A DNA stretch of 64,000 nt from positions 682,001 to 746,000 of the forward strand of contig NZ_CP151979.1 of assembly GCF_038593265.1 (NCBI RefSeq), written 5' to 3'. The notes beneath the pieces were generated by a model. The model did no database searches. It was given only the letters and a program-made list of their open reading frames with translations, and was not told the DNA's origin. The stretch's first letter is position 1. Every line of letters starts with the position of its first letter. Below, in pieces: positions 35,915-46,948 of the stretch. This DNA comes from Ureibacillus sp. FSL W7-1570. Lineage in GTDB: Bacteria > Bacillota > Bacilli > Bacillales_A > Planococcaceae. The position numbers and the translations under genes were made by a program.

Positions 35915-37078
35915 TTGAATATTGTACCATCCAAGAAGATGTCATTATTCCAGCCAGCAATATTCGGCCAATTGAAAGAATATGCAAACAAGCAACAAGC
36001 AAAAGGTACGAAAATCATTGATTTAAGTCTCGGAAGTCCTGACCTTCCACCCCATGAAATGATAAGAAATCATTTGGCGGAGAAAAGCAAACATCCAAAT
36101 GCCTATGGATATACATTGACAGGGACAAAGGAATTCAATGAAGCGGTGGCCCGTTACTACAAGCGGGTAAACAAAGTGGAACTCGATGCCGATACGGAAG
36201 TGCTGCTGACGATGGGTTCCCAGGAAGGATTGGTGCATCTGCCAATCGCCTTTTGTGATCCCGGTGACATTATCCTTACGACCAATCCCGCCTATGTCGC
36301 TTATATGGCAGGCATCCATTTGGCAGGGGCGGAAGCATATTACATACCGTTAAATAAGGAGAGAGGTTTCCTTCCGGATTTGTCGGCCATTCCTGAAGAA
36401 GTGGCAACCAAAGCGAAATTGATGATTTTGAATCTTCCCGGCAATCCGGTTCCAGCCATGCCATCGATTGAATATTTCACAGAAGTGGTTGAATTCGCAA
36501 AAAAACATAATATCATCGTCCTGCATGATGCCGCCTACTCGGAATTTTACTTTTCCGGCGATGGTCCGGTCAGTTTCTTAAACGCCCCTGGTGCAAAAGA
36601 AGTTGGAATGGAAATCAATTCTTTATCCAAAAGTTTCAGTTTGGCTGGCGCCCGGGTGGCTTACATCGTCGGAAACAGTGAAATGATCCAAATTTTAAAG
36701 CAGCTGAAATCCAATTTGGACTACGGCATTTTTGAACCGATTCAGTCCGCCGCAGCCCTTGCCTTGGATCATTCAGAAATCATTACCGACCATTTGCGGA
36801 AAACTTTTTCGGAAAGACATCATGTTCTTACAAAAGGGCTTGAAAAAATCGGTTGGGAATATGCCCCATCGGACGGAGGCATGTTTGTGTGGGCAAAATA
36901 TCCATTTGACATCGACAGTGTTTCTTTCGCCTTTAAAGCCATTGAACAGGCGGGTGTCGTGATGGTGCCAGGCACTTCCTTCGGTTCTGAAGGGGAAGGC
37001 TTTGTCCGCATTGCCCTTGTCCAAGAAAAGGAACTGTTGGAGGAAGCAATCGGGCGATTGAAAAAGTTGAACATCTAA
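35915..37078 (+). CDS. PLP-dependent class I/II aminotransferase
   Basis: This 387-residue fold-type-I aminotransferase shows SLGSPDLPPHEMI (substrate loop), YGYTLTGTKEFNEAVARYY, GSQEGLVHLPIAFCDPGD, LPGNPVPAM, HDAAYSEFYF and the PLP lysine in INSLSKSFSLAGARVAYIVG (about residue 235), and near the end FVRIALVQEKELLEEAI. The sequence resembles LL-diaminopimelate/alanine-type aminotransferases of Bacillus, but substrate cannot be assigned. TTG 35915 is 8 nt after AAGGAG and is favoured over GTG 35906, which overlaps that site. Confidence 0.9.
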   Translation: MNIVPSKKMSLFQPAIFGQLKEYANKQQAKGTKIIDLSLGSPDLPPHEMIRNHLAEKSKHPNAYGYTLTGTKEFNEAVARYYKRVNKVELDADTEVLLTMGSQEGLVHLPIAFCDPGDIILTTNPAYVAYMAGIHLAGAEAYYIPLNKERGFLPDLSAIPEEVATKAKLMILNLPGNPVPAMPSIEYFTEVVEFAKKHNIIVLHDAAYSEFYFSGDGPVSFLNAPGAKEVGMEINSLSKSFSLAGARVAYIVGNSEMIQILKQLKSNLDYGIFEPIQSAAALALDHSEIITDHLRKTFSERHHVLTKGLEKIGWEYAPSDGGMFVWAKYPFDIDSVSFAFKAIEQAGVVMVPGTSFGSEGEGFVRIALVQEKELLEEAIGRLKKLNI

Positions 37079-37096
37079 AGGGTCGGTTCTGAATCG

Positions 37097-37132
37097 GCTA
37101 TCATCCAATCAAAATTGGATGATAGCTTTTTC
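37097..37132 (+). terminator. Terminator of aminotransferase gene
   Basis: GCTATCATCCAAT/ATTGGATGATAGC with a short loop is followed by TTTTTC. Confidence 0.9.
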
Positions 37133-37186
37133 ATTTGCCGGAATCCTGTCAATCTGCCATTGGATTTGCTTTATTTGCCGATATAA

Positions 37187-37218
37187 AGAAAAAAAATCGG
37201 CCGAAATTTCAGCCGATT
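37187..37218 (-). terminator. Terminator of AI-2E-type permease gene
   Basis: On the minus strand AATCGGC/GCCGATT is followed by T8; the stem begins at the stop codon. Confidence 0.8.
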
Positions 37219-38438
37219 CAATCCACTTTATATTTGTAAGAATCATCTTCTTCATAGCGGTTATAACGCTTTTTGAACAATTCAAATAAGTAAGACACCA
37301 ACACTTTTAAGATCGCATAACCCGGAATCCCCAGAACCACACCGGCAACGCCGAACAAAGAACCCGCCGTCAACAATACAAAAATGATGGTGATGGGATG
37401 GATTTTTAAGGATGAGCCCATAATATTAGGCGTAATGAGTTTTCCTTCAATGAGCTGGACAATCGTCCAAACGATAATCAGTTTCAACACCATGAATGGA
37501 GAATTCACCAGTGCAATGATGATGGCCGGTGTGATGGCAATGGCTGGACCCAAATATGGAACAACGCTCGTGATCATCGCCAAGAAACCTAACAGGAAGG
37601 CGTAATCCAATCCGATGATGAGAAAGCCGATCGTCATCATGATCCCGATGCAAAATGAAACTAAAATTTGACCTAATATGTAATGGCTGATTTGGTGGTC
37701 CATTGCCTTCATTACCTTGGCCGCATCATTGCGCGCGCGCGGCGGAAGGATATTCAATATAAATTTTGGAAGTTTTTCCCCTTCATATAACAGGTAAAAC
37801 AAAATGAAAGGAACGGTCACCAGCGATAAAATGAAGCCTGTCACCGCGGAAACGAATCCCGTAATCCCGCTGGCGAGAGTCGATGCCAGATTCGTAAGGG
37901 TTTCTCTTACGGTTGTAATTAAATTGTCCGTCACATCCGTCAATACCCGGTCGTAATTGATGTTATATTTTGAAAATAAATCGCTGACGCCGGAATTATT
38001 TAAAAATGTGACAACCCCTTCGACAGCCGCTTTGAAGTAAACGGGAAATTCATAAACCAAATTGGTGAATTGCTCGCGCAAAAACGGAAATACAAGCAAC
38101 ACCAGCAAAGTGATGGCTCCAATCGCCAAGAGAAAAATCAAAAAGATGGACCAAATTCGCGGAATCCATCGTTCCAAAAATTTTAATATTGGTCTGAACA
38201 AGTAATATAAAATGACCGCAAGTACACCGGGCAATATGACAACTTCGAATAAAACCTGAAATGGATAGAAAATAAAGGAAATCTTATCAAAAATATAGAT
38301 AACGAGCCCCAATAACAAAAGTACAATCAGTGTGAATAATAAATTTTTGCCTCCGAGAAAACGGATAAACTTTGTTGAAAAAAATTTCGATTCCTTTGAT
38401 CGATTAACTTCACTTTCCAATTCTTTCTCTCTTTCCAA
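37218..38438 (-). CDS. AI-2E family transporter
   Basis: The 406-residue membrane protein has an N-terminal cytoplasmic tail and about eight membrane segments; it contains ILPPRARNDAAKVMKAMDHQISHYILGQILVSF, GLDYAFLLGFLAMITSVVPYLGPAIAITPAIIIAL and EGKLITPNIMGSSLKIHPITI, the conserved C-terminal block of PF01594. The family covers AI-2 exporter TqsA, sporulation protein YtvI and Na+/H+ antiporters, so the substrate is open. Initiation is at TTG 38438 after GAGGTGATTTT. It is followed upstream by the LCP gene, 65 bp away and co-directional. Confidence 0.9.
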   Translation of the reverse strand: MEREKELESEVNRSKESKFFSTKFIRFLGGKNLLFTLIVLLLLGLVIYIFDKISFIFYPFQVLFEVVILPGVLAVILYYLFRPILKFLERWIPRIWSIFLIFLLAIGAITLLVLLVFPFLREQFTNLVYEFPVYFKAAVEGVVTFLNNSGVSDLFSKYNINYDRVLTDVTDNLITTVRETLTNLASTLASGITGFVSAVTGFILSLVTVPFILFYLLYEGEKLPKFILNILPPRARNDAAKVMKAMDHQISHYILGQILVSFCIGIMMTIGFLIIGLDYAFLLGFLAMITSVVPYLGPAIAITPAIIIALVNSPFMVLKLIIVWTIVQLIEGKLITPNIMGSSLKIHPITIIFVLLTAGSLFGVAGVVLGIPGYAILKVLVSYLFELFKKRYNRYEEDDSYKYKVD

Positions 38439-38503
38439 AAAATCACCTCATCATTTTTCGACAAAATCATTTTATCACGAAAAATAATTGGAAGAAAACT
38501 TTT

Positions 38504-39454
38504 CTATCCACCAATTCCTAAAAATTCGTGCAATTCTTTCTTGTTCGCTTCCAAATCAATTTCAATGACTGATCCCGCATGCTGGTAAGAGTTGAACCAA
38601 TAAGTTCCTTCCACCGGTATGGTCATTTTTTCGATGGAAGGTTTTCCGCCTGCCAATACGGACAGCACCGTTTTAAACTCTTCCCCTGAAGTCATATCCG
38701 TAAGAACGTAGCCTTGTGCGGCACCGATAAATTTCGGCAGGTTTTTAATATTTGCCGGTTTCATAACTTCCTCTTTCAACACTTCAATGACTTTTTGCTG
38801 CCGTTCGACACGGCCGAAATCCCCTTGGGCATCATGACGGAATCGGGCATAGCCAAGGAGCTCTTTGCCGTTTAACCGTTGCACGCCTTTTTTCAGGCTC
38901 ACCCCGATATAAGCGGACATGTCTTTCTCCACATCAATTTCGACACCATTCGGGGCAATGATGTCTATGAGCGATTCAAAGCTTTGGAAGTCCATCACCA
39001 TATAATGATGGATCGGAATATCGAACATTTCGTTCAATGTTTGCTTCAATAATTGAACGCCGCCCAAATAGTAGGCAGTATTCAACTTCCAAGAATCATA
39101 GCCGGGGATTTCCGTATAAATATCCCTCATAAAGGATACGAGCTTCATATCATTCGTATCTTTATTCCAAGAAAGGACCATCATCGTATCAGAACGGGAT
39201 TTTTCCTCTCCCCTGCTGTCCACGCCGATGATTAAATAGTTCACAATGTTTCCTGTTTGTTCATCAGGGAGAAAATCCATTTTTTCCTTTTCTGCATCTC
39301 CCGCAAGTTCCAATCCGATCCGATATTGATGGATCGAATAGGCGCTGACCCCAATAATGATCAGCAATAAAATCAAAACAATGAATCTTCCTATTCTAAA
39401 CCGTTTTTTCTTATAGCGTTTTTCACTCCGGCTTCGAATTTGATTATCTTCCAT
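38504..39454 (-). CDS. LytR-CpsA-Psr (LCP) family cell-wall ligase
   Basis: This 316-residue protein has a cytoplasmic basic N-terminus, one membrane helix (about residues 22-42) and an extracellular LCP domain: NYLIIGVDSRGEEKSRSDTMMVLSWN, SFMRDIYTEIPG, KLNTAYYLGG, VMDFQSFESLID, GVEIDVEKD, LGYARFRHDAQGDFGRVERQQ. The Asp and Arg residues that bind the polyprenyl phosphate are present. LCP enzymes attach teichoic acids or other glycopolymers to peptidoglycan. An AGGGGAAA site precedes the start. It shares its strand with the AI-2E gene and may be co-transcribed. Confidence 0.93.
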   Translation of the reverse strand: MEDNQIRSRSEKRYKKKRFRIGRFIVLILLLIIIGVSAYSIHQYRIGLELAGDAEKEKMDFLPDEQTGNIVNYLIIGVDSRGEEKSRSDTMMVLSWNKDTNDMKLVSFMRDIYTEIPGYDSWKLNTAYYLGGVQLLKQTLNEMFDIPIHHYMVMDFQSFESLIDIIAPNGVEIDVEKDMSAYIGVSLKKGVQRLNGKELLGYARFRHDAQGDFGRVERQQKVIEVLKEEVMKPANIKNLPKFIGAAQGYVLTDMTSGEEFKTVLSVLAGGKPSIEKMTIPVEGTYWFNSYQHAGSVIEIDLEANKKELHEFLGIGG

Positions 39455-39646
39455 GCTTATTTCCCCTTATTCTTTTGGACTTCATCATAATAGAACGTTG
39501 AAAGATTGGGACAAGTTCACTTCTATCAATCATTATACTATGCTCCCATAGGAAATGCTTTTCCTGCATATGAAAGTTCCAGTTTTTGTTGTTATAATGA
39601 TATCTTGTAGCAATGCATTGGATTTTAAGCAAAAGGAAGTGAAAAA

Positions 39647-40165
39647 ATGGAAAAAGCTACATTTGCCGGCGGCTGTTTCTGGTGCATGGTGAAGCCTTTT
39701 GTGGAATGGGACGGAATTGAGAAAGTCACTTCCGGTTATATGGGAGGCCACGTTGAAAATCCTACATATGAACAGGTGAAATCCGGAACGACCGGCCATT
39801 TGGAAGTGGTGCAGATCGAATTTGATCCGGCTGTTTTCCCATACGAAAAACTGCTTGAAATCTATTGGATGCAAATCGATCCAACAGATGATGGCGGCCA
39901 GTTCCATGATCGTGGCGAAAACTATAAAACAGCCATTTTTTATCATACAGAAGAACAGCGGATACTGGCGGAAAAATCGAAAAAACAGCTGGAAGAAAGC
40001 GGCCGTTTCAAAAAGCCGATCGTCACCGAAATCCGTCCGGCTGCCCCTTTCTATGAAGCGGAAGATTATCATCAAGATTATTACAAAAAAAATCCCACAC
40101 ACTATGAAGAAGATCGCAGAAAATCCGGAAGGGACGATTTCATCCGGAAACATTGGAATGGTTAA
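39647..40165 (+). CDS. msrA: Peptide methionine-S-sulfoxide reductase MsrA
   Basis: MsrA reduces methionine-S-sulfoxide in proteins. The 172-residue enzyme has the catalytic GGCFWC motif (catalytic Cys10), [15 protein letters not shown], and [22 protein letters not shown]. There is no fused MsrB domain and msrB is not adjacent. AAAGGAAGTG precedes the ATG. It ends at a strong terminator next to a dif-like site. Confidence 0.97.
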   Translation: MEKATFAGGCFWCMVKPFVEWDGIEKVTSGYMGGHVENPTYEQVKSGTTGHLEVVQIEFDPAVFPYEKLLEIYWMQIDPTDDGGQFHDRGENYKTAIFYHTEEQRILAEKSKKQLEESGRFKKPIVTEIRPAAPFYEAEDYHQDYYKKNPTHYEEDRRKSGRDDFIRKHWNG

Positions 40166-40172
40166 TTTAATG

Positions 40173-40197
40173 GCGGCAAAAGTGCCGCTGTTTTTTT
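40173..40197 (+). terminator. Terminator of msrA
   Basis: GCGGC/GCCGC with a 6-nt loop is followed by TG and T7. Confidence 0.85.
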
Positions 40198-40221
40198 ATA
40201 CATAGAATCGGACAATCAGTT

Positions 40222-40249
40222 AGTTTACATAATATATTTATTAAAAACT
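40222..40249 (-). repeat. dif-like Xer recombination site, copy 1
   Basis: Read on the minus strand the 28 bp divide into AGTTTTTAATA, AATATA and TTATGTAAACT. The last 11 bp are identical to the XerD arm of B. subtilis dif, as I remember it (ACTTCCTAGAA-TATATA-TTATGTAAACT), the centre is 6 bp, and the XerC arm matches at about 6 of 11. A second copy in the same orientation is at 44625-44652. The stretch from 40250 to 40440 is AT-rich, without a gene. Confidence 0.65.
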
Positions 40250-40440
40250 AATATATTTTATTATCCTGAAGTAACTTATCCGCCTCTAAATAAGTGATGT
40301 ATTATGTGATAATTGATAACAATTATAAAAAATCAATTTAATTAATATATCTATTTTAGAATATTTTATTGAAAAACAATCCAATATTGTTATATTTTAT
40401 TCTATATAAATGAGTTATTTTGCACAAGGGGGATGCCGTC

Positions 40441-41814
40441 ATGTTTTTTATGAAAATGATTCCTTTGAAAACCGAATACAAAGAAGCCGCTTCTTCACCT
40501 CAAATGGATGGACAAATTCAAGTGGCTGTAGATCAATTAAAAGGCGTTGTGGAGCAAATGAATTTGACTTCGCTGTCGCTCGAGGAAATTTCCAAATCCA
40601 CAGAAGCAAAAACCGCCCAATTGTTTACCCACAGTGAACAAACCGTTTCCTTCTCTCAAGAAGCTTCTGAAAAAATGAAGGCAATCGAAGCGGCGGCTCT
40701 GCACATATCATCGTTTTCCCAAGAAATCCTTTCAAACAGCCAGACATCCTACGCCGAACTCCAAAACTCTTTTGTTTCTTTCCAAACCCTGCAGCAGAAG
40801 TTTGAACATTTAAGCCGCAGTCACAACGACTTGCTTGAACAAATGCATCAACTGGTTGAATACTCCAACAAAATTCAGGAAATTGTCTACACAATCGGTT
40901 CGATTTCACAAAAAACAAAAATCCTTGCTTTGAATGCTTCCATTGAAGCGGCTCGCGCTGGCGATCATGGAAAAGGGTTTTCTGTAGTTGCAAAAGAGGT
41001 TGGGAATTTAGCCAATCAAACATCCCAGGCTGTTGAGGAAACAAGAGATACCATCCAAATCATTCAAACGGAGATCAAATCGACTGCGGAAAAAGTGAAA
41101 TTGGAAACGGCACAAGTGCATGAAGGTTTTCATGAAATGAATAAAATACTTGATGCGCTGGAGTCTTTCAAAGGAAAACTGAACATCATCACAAAGATGG
41201 TGCAGGAATCTTCGGAATCGGTGGACGAACAAAGGGACAGTGTCGTCGATATAGCAAACCTCCTTCAGGAAATAGCGGATATGGCATTGGAAAATAAAAA
41301 ATACGTCGTTCAAGTGACAACCGATTTACGGACACAGCACAAGAATATAGAAGATATCCGCTCCATCAATCAGTCGTTGACAAAAACCTCATCGGAACTG
41401 CAAACGCTGGTTCATGAGAATGGACAAAACGTCCAATATGATGAAACCCTCGTCAAGCAAGTGAAAAACATGCTTTCTCAAAAAGTTCAATCCAAAACTC
41501 TCCTAAGTATGGATGAAAAGATTCATCAACTACTGCTCGATGAGATTCTATATTCGAATCCTCAGTTGGAAACGATTTGGACCAATCGGAGGGATGGAAC
41601 CTTCATCTACTCCAACCCGCCTGCCGGACTTGTCAACGCCAAAATGCGCCCATGGTTCAAAGAAGCGATCAATGGTAAAGAGTATGTTTCCGAACCATAT
41701 ATCTCCGCAGTCACGAAAAACTATTGCATTACCCTTTCATTTCCGATAGTAAGCGAAGGCAAAATCATCGGTGTCTTAGGGGCGGATATGGCATTGAAAG
41801 AAAACGGGCGCTGA
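40441..41814 (+). CDS. Soluble methyl-accepting chemotaxis-like protein with C-terminal PDC/Cache domain
   Basis: This 457-residue protein has no membrane segment. A coiled-coil MCP signalling domain occupies about residues 20-330, with the hairpin tip region [47 protein letters not shown] (about 145-195) that binds CheA/CheW. The C-terminus (about 350-457) is a PDC/Cache-type sensor: [35 protein letters not shown] and [12 protein letters not shown]. This order is the reverse of membrane chemoreceptors. ATG 40441 follows AAGGGGG. No other chemotaxis genes are near; it lies between two dif-like sites. Confidence 0.88.
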   Translation: MFFMKMIPLKTEYKEAASSPQMDGQIQVAVDQLKGVVEQMNLTSLSLEEISKSTEAKTAQLFTHSEQTVSFSQEASEKMKAIEAAALHISSFSQEILSNSQTSYAELQNSFVSFQTLQQKFEHLSRSHNDLLEQMHQLVEYSNKIQEIVYTIGSISQKTKILALNASIEAARAGDHGKGFSVVAKEVGNLANQTSQAVEETRDTIQIIQTEIKSTAEKVKLETAQVHEGFHEMNKILDALESFKGKLNIITKMVQESSESVDEQRDSVVDIANLLQEIADMALENKKYVVQVTTDLRTQHKNIEDIRSINQSLTKTSSELQTLVHENGQNVQYDETLVKQVKNMLSQKVQSKTLLSMDEKIHQLLLDEILYSNPQLETIWTNRRDGTFIYSNPPAGLVNAKMRPWFKEAINGKEYVSEPYISAVTKNYCITLSFPIVSEGKIIGVLGADMALKENGR

Positions 41815-41990
41815 AAGGCGGAAAAGCTCAATCCTCTCCTTTGCCGATGTTTTTTTCTGTTTCATCCGTTTTTTTTCTATAAAGGATAGTGCGGAAACAC
41901 GAAGATTAGTGTAAAATTATTATGTGCATTTTATCCTTTTTATCCCTTTTTATTCCATTTTTTTACATTCATTAAATGGAGGGAATGAGC

Positions 41991-42647
41991 TTGACGATTC
42001 TTGGAGCTGAATATTCTTTAAAGGAGCAAAACCTATTCAACTTCAGTGGAAACAAAATATATGTTGAAGACAGGGAAATTGATGTATTGGTGAAATACGA
42101 ACAGCCGTTGGTGGTGGTGTTGGGTTCGGTGCTGGATGACGAAGAATGCGACAAACTCATCGAATTATCAAAGGATCGACTCCAGCGTTCCAAAATCGGC
42201 GCAGACAAAATTGTCAGCGACATCCGGACCAGCAGCGGCGCATTTCTTGCAGACGTGAATGATGATATGGTGAGAAGAATTGAAAAACGGGTTGCTTCCA
42301 TTGTGGGGATCCCTGTGGAACATGCGGAAGGGTTACATATTTTAAACTATAAACCCGGACAAGAATATAAAGAGCATTTTGATTATTTTGCGGCGACAAG
42401 CAGAGCTGCAAGCAACAACCGGATTTGCACATTTGTCTTATATTTGAGCGATGTGGAAGATGGCGGAGAAACTTATTTTCCAAAACTGGGGTTAAAAGTG
42501 TATCCGAAAAAAGGAATGGCGGTATACTTTGAATATTTTTACAACGATCAAACATTAAATGAATTGACACTGCATGCCGGTTTACCGGTCGTTACAGGCG
42601 AAAAATGGATTGCAACGTTGTGGTTCAGAAGGAAGAAATGCATTTAA
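41991..42647 (+). CDS. 2-oxoglutarate/Fe(II) dioxygenase, prolyl-4-hydroxylase-like
   Basis: The 218-residue enzyme fits the P4H family, close in length to the B. anthracis enzyme: SVLDDEECDKLIEL, SDIRTSSGAFL, the Fe ligands His and Asp in EHFDYF, the second His in TLHAGLPV, and the 2-oxoglutarate-binding Lys in GEKWIATLWFR. It probably hydroxylates proline in some protein; collagen-like spore surface proteins or elongation factor are possible targets. I favour TTG 41991 (7 nt after GGAGGG); ATG 41985 and 41976 are closer to or overlap the ribosome site. Confidence 0.87.
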   Translation: MTILGAEYSLKEQNLFNFSGNKIYVEDREIDVLVKYEQPLVVVLGSVLDDEECDKLIELSKDRLQRSKIGADKIVSDIRTSSGAFLADVNDDMVRRIEKRVASIVGIPVEHAEGLHILNYKPGQEYKEHFDYFAATSRAASNNRICTFVLYLSDVEDGGETYFPKLGLKVYPKKGMAVYFEYFYNDQTLNELTLHAGLPVVTGEKWIATLWFRRKKCI

Positions 42648-42687
42648 CTTACATATCTCAAAATGGCAAGACTCACCTTTCACGTTA

Positions 42688-42726
42688 CGGAATTGGAGAA
42701 CAAAACATTTTCCAATTCCGTTTTTT
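42688..42726 (+). terminator. Terminator of the P4H-like gene
   Basis: CGGAATTGGA/TCCAATTCCG with a 13-nt loop is followed by T6. Confidence 0.85.
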
Positions 42727-42872
42727 CTTGCTTCTATGTTTTCCCCCAATCCCCTCCCCTTTTACGAATGAATGTAAACCTTCTATAGCTTTTCGCCCCA
42801 CTTCCTGATATAATGGTGGCATTATGTGTAAAAGAGAAAATGGCGCTGGATTCCATCTTTTTTATACATTGA

Positions 42873-44501
<1,629 letters not shown>

Positions 44502-44522
44502 TAGAAAAAAATGAGAATCCTT

Positions 44523-44572
44523 AAAAGAGTGGATGGGGAAAGTATTGCGTTTCCCCTATTCACTCTTTTTTT
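44523..44572 (+). terminator. Terminator of ABC-F gene
   Basis: AAAGAGTG-A-GGGGAAA pairs with TTTCCCC-AT-CACTCTTT, followed by T-run. Confidence 0.88.
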
Positions 44573-44624
44573 GGATTTGAATTTGGCCAGGAATGGCTTT
44601 TTTGGATTTATCCATTCCTAAACT

Positions 44625-44652
44625 AGTTTACATAATATAATTATTAAAAAAT
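44625..44652 (-). repeat. dif-like Xer recombination site, copy 2
   Basis: Read on the minus strand: ATTTTTTAATA, ATTATA, TTATGTAAACT. The XerD arm is again identical to B. subtilis dif. Between the two copies, 25 of 28 positions agree. It follows the ABC-F terminator and lies about 66 bp before the lipoprotein gene; next to it, ATTAGTG-N6-CACTAAT (44651-44670) is a small inverted repeat. Confidence 0.65.
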
Positions 44653-44717
44653 TAGTGTATGGGCACTAATATCATTTTATAATAATAAGTAATATAGAAC
44701 GGAAGGAGCTGTGCGTG

Positions 44718-45401
44718 ATGAGAGCAATGCGAATTTCCATGATCTTTCTGCTGGTTCTGCTGTTTGGCTGCCAACAACAAGACAATGCGGGCGATCCCGA
44801 ACCTGTGAACGGAGAAACGCCTAATGGAGAAGAAAATGGGGATAATCAAAATGCGGTGGAAGAAGAACCGGAGGATGAATTGGAATTAAGCCAATTTTTA
44901 AAACCGGACGGATCGACGGCGAAATTTTTGGGCGATGGCAATGAATTTGCTTCATATACCGAAAAAACGACTTGGCTGGACGATCAGTATGTGGGCACAA
45001 TTGTCGATAACGGCGGTGTGACCATGATGACCATTTATAAAATCGGTGATGAAAAAATCGAGATTGTTTACAAAGAGCCGGTGGACCTTGATGCCGCTTT
45101 TCCGGACATGGAAGACATAAAGTCCATGCAGCCTATTGAAACGTATTTTGCAAAACCGATCGAGGTTGGCACATCCTTCGGCAACTGGAAAATCATAAAA
45201 ATCGATGAACCTGTCGAAACACCTTATAAAAACTTTGATGAGGCCATTGTAATCGAAGAATCCGGTGAAAATTACGTCAACAGAAAGTACTTTGTTGAAG
45301 GGCTTGGAGAAGTGAAAACCGAATATATCATGGATACGGATCAGGGAGAAAAATATATCGTGACCTCCACCCTTGAATCGGTCTCAACGGAAGATGAATA
45401 A
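44718..45401 (+). CDS. Lipoprotein of unknown function
   Basis: The 227-residue protein has a lipoprotein signal, with lipobox LLFGC giving a lipidated Cys at about residue 18, followed by an acidic Asn/Glu-rich linker (about 20-55). The mature domain alternates beta-strand-like stretches (WLDDQYVGTIVDNGGVTMMTIYKIGDEKIEIVY, GTSFGNWKIIKIDEPVETPYKNFDEAIVIEE, RKYFVEGLGEVKTEYIM). The last segments resemble those of other Bacillus cell-surface lipoproteins that report on their own export, but I cannot name a function. ATG 44718 lies 9 nt after AAGGAG. Confidence 0.83.
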   Translation: MRAMRISMIFLLVLLFGCQQQDNAGDPEPVNGETPNGEENGDNQNAVEEEPEDELELSQFLKPDGSTAKFLGDGNEFASYTEKTTWLDDQYVGTIVDNGGVTMMTIYKIGDEKIEIVYKEPVDLDAAFPDMEDIKSMQPIETYFAKPIEVGTSFGNWKIIKIDEPVETPYKNFDEAIVIEESGENYVNRKYFVEGLGEVKTEYIMDTDQGEKYIVTSTLESVSTEDE

Positions 45402-45426
45402 TCTTTCCCCTCCCCTGCCGCTTAAT

Positions 45427-45469
45427 AGGAGCAATTCCTCACAATCAAGAGGAAGATGCTCCTTTTTTA
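45427..45469 (+). terminator. Terminator of lipoprotein gene
   Basis: AGGAGCA-CCTC pairs with GAGG-TGCTCCT, followed by T-run. Confidence 0.82.
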
Positions 45470-45606
45470 TTTTTTATTAGACTTTTTACCCATTTAATAG
45501 AAAAGGGCTATCAAAAAGAATGAAACAATTTCCGGTCACATACACATTTAATAGAAATCTTTGAATTTTAACAGAAATTTCGTAACTTACTAAAGGGGGG
45601 AATCCG

Positions 45607-46929
45607 ATGATTTTAGGTTTCATCGGGCTGTTGGGAAGCTTGGCGCTGATGATCTATTTGACGATGCGCGGCGTCAACTTGCTTATTGCGGCGCCTTTTG
45701 CGGCATTCTTTGCAGCCATTTTCAGCGGAATTACGATATTTCCGCAATTGGCTTCGGAAGGTGCGCCGGACTTTATTACCAGCTACATGGGCGGCTTTAC
45801 GGGATTCATCAGTTCCTGGTGGCTCATGTTCTTGGCGGGGGCCATTTTCGGAAAAGTGATGGAAGACAGTGGGGCTGCTGATAGCGTCTCCAAATGGATT
45901 GTTGAAAAGATTGGCGCGAAACACGCCATCTTGGCTATTGTTGTGGCTTGTGCCGTTTTGACCTATGGTGGTGTGAGCCTGTTCATTGTTGCCTTCTCTG
46001 TTTTCCCGATGGCATTAAGTCTATTCAAAGAAGCCAACCTTCCAAGACGGTTTATTCCGGGTACATTGGCATTGGGATCCGTCACATTCACCATGACTTC
46101 TGCCGGTTCTCCGGAAATCCAGAACTGGATTCCCATTGAACACTTGGGAACGACACCTTATGCAGGTTGGCAAGTGAGTTTGATTGTCGCCATTTTCATG
46201 GCCGTTATCGGTTATTTTTGGTTAAAGTGGATGATTGGACGAGCAGTGGCGAGAGGTGAAACTTTCGTTGCAAAAGAATCCGACCAATTTGAACATGAAG
46301 AAATCCGCCCTCTTCCGAATCCTTTGCTCAGTCTGTTGCCGTTGGTCGTCGTTCTTGGATTTTCCTTCATTTTCCATGATACGTTGGGAACATCCGCATT
46401 GATCATCGCTTTGCTCGGCGGCATCATCATGGCTTATCTTGTGAGCTTCAAATATATGCAAAATCGGGAAAAAGCGATTGCGGATGGCGCGTTAGGGGCA
46501 ATAATCGCCATCGCCAATACAGCTGCGGTCGTCGGATATGGCGGTGTTGTGAAACAGACGGCTGCCTTCCTGCAAACGGTGGATTACATGACAAACATTC
46601 CGGGCAATCCGCTTATTGGCGGGGCCATTGCGGTTGCGGTGCTGGCAGGTCTCACCGGATCTTCATCGGGTGGACAATCCATCGCCTTGCCATTAATTGC
46701 TCCCCATTATTTGGATATGGGAGTCAATCCGGAACAATTGCACAGGGTGGTGGCCATTGCTTCAGGATCTTTGGATACATTGCCCCATAGCGGTTATGTG
46801 GTGACCACGATTACGGCCATCGCGAAGGAATCCCATAAAGACGCATATCCGGCAATGGGGGCGCTCACCGTCATCATTCCTCTGCTCGGAACAATACTTG
46901 CGATCATCTTATTCTCATTAGGATTATAA
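45607..46929 (+). CDS. GntP-family permease, YxjC-like
   Basis: The 440-residue permease has about twelve membrane segments and the GntP pattern: GGFTGFISSWWLMFLAGAIFGKVMEDSGAADSVSKWIVEKIG near the N-terminus, TYGGVSLFIVAFSVFPMAL, and GLTGSSSGGQSIALPLIAPHYLDMGVNP, HSGYVVTTI near the end. GntP proteins take up gluconate or related acids; this one is followed after 19 bp by a 3-hydroxybutyrate-dehydrogenase-like gene, as yxjC lies in the scoAB-yxjF operon of B. subtilis. Uptake of 3-hydroxybutyrate is therefore the best guess. The start follows AAAGGGGGG. scoAB is absent here. Confidence 0.85.
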   Translation: MILGFIGLLGSLALMIYLTMRGVNLLIAAPFAAFFAAIFSGITIFPQLASEGAPDFITSYMGGFTGFISSWWLMFLAGAIFGKVMEDSGAADSVSKWIVEKIGAKHAILAIVVACAVLTYGGVSLFIVAFSVFPMALSLFKEANLPRRFIPGTLALGSVTFTMTSAGSPEIQNWIPIEHLGTTPYAGWQVSLIVAIFMAVIGYFWLKWMIGRAVARGETFVAKESDQFEHEEIRPLPNPLLSLLPLVVVLGFSFIFHDTLGTSALIIALLGGIIMAYLVSFKYMQNREKAIADGALGAIIAIANTAAVVGYGGVVKQTAAFLQTVDYMTNIPGNPLIGGAIAVAVLAGLTGSSSGGQSIALPLIAPHYLDMGVNPEQLHRVVAIASGSLDTLPHSGYVVTTITAIAKESHKDAYPAMGALTVIIPLLGTILAIILFSLGL

Positions 46930-46948
46930 ACGGTTGGAGGTACTGTCA

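Noticed and set aside
40310-40336. Fur/PerR-like TGATAACAATTATAA upstream of the MCP gene
   Set aside because: The left half has two or more mismatches and such motifs are frequent in AT-rich DNA; no oxidative-stress or iron context.
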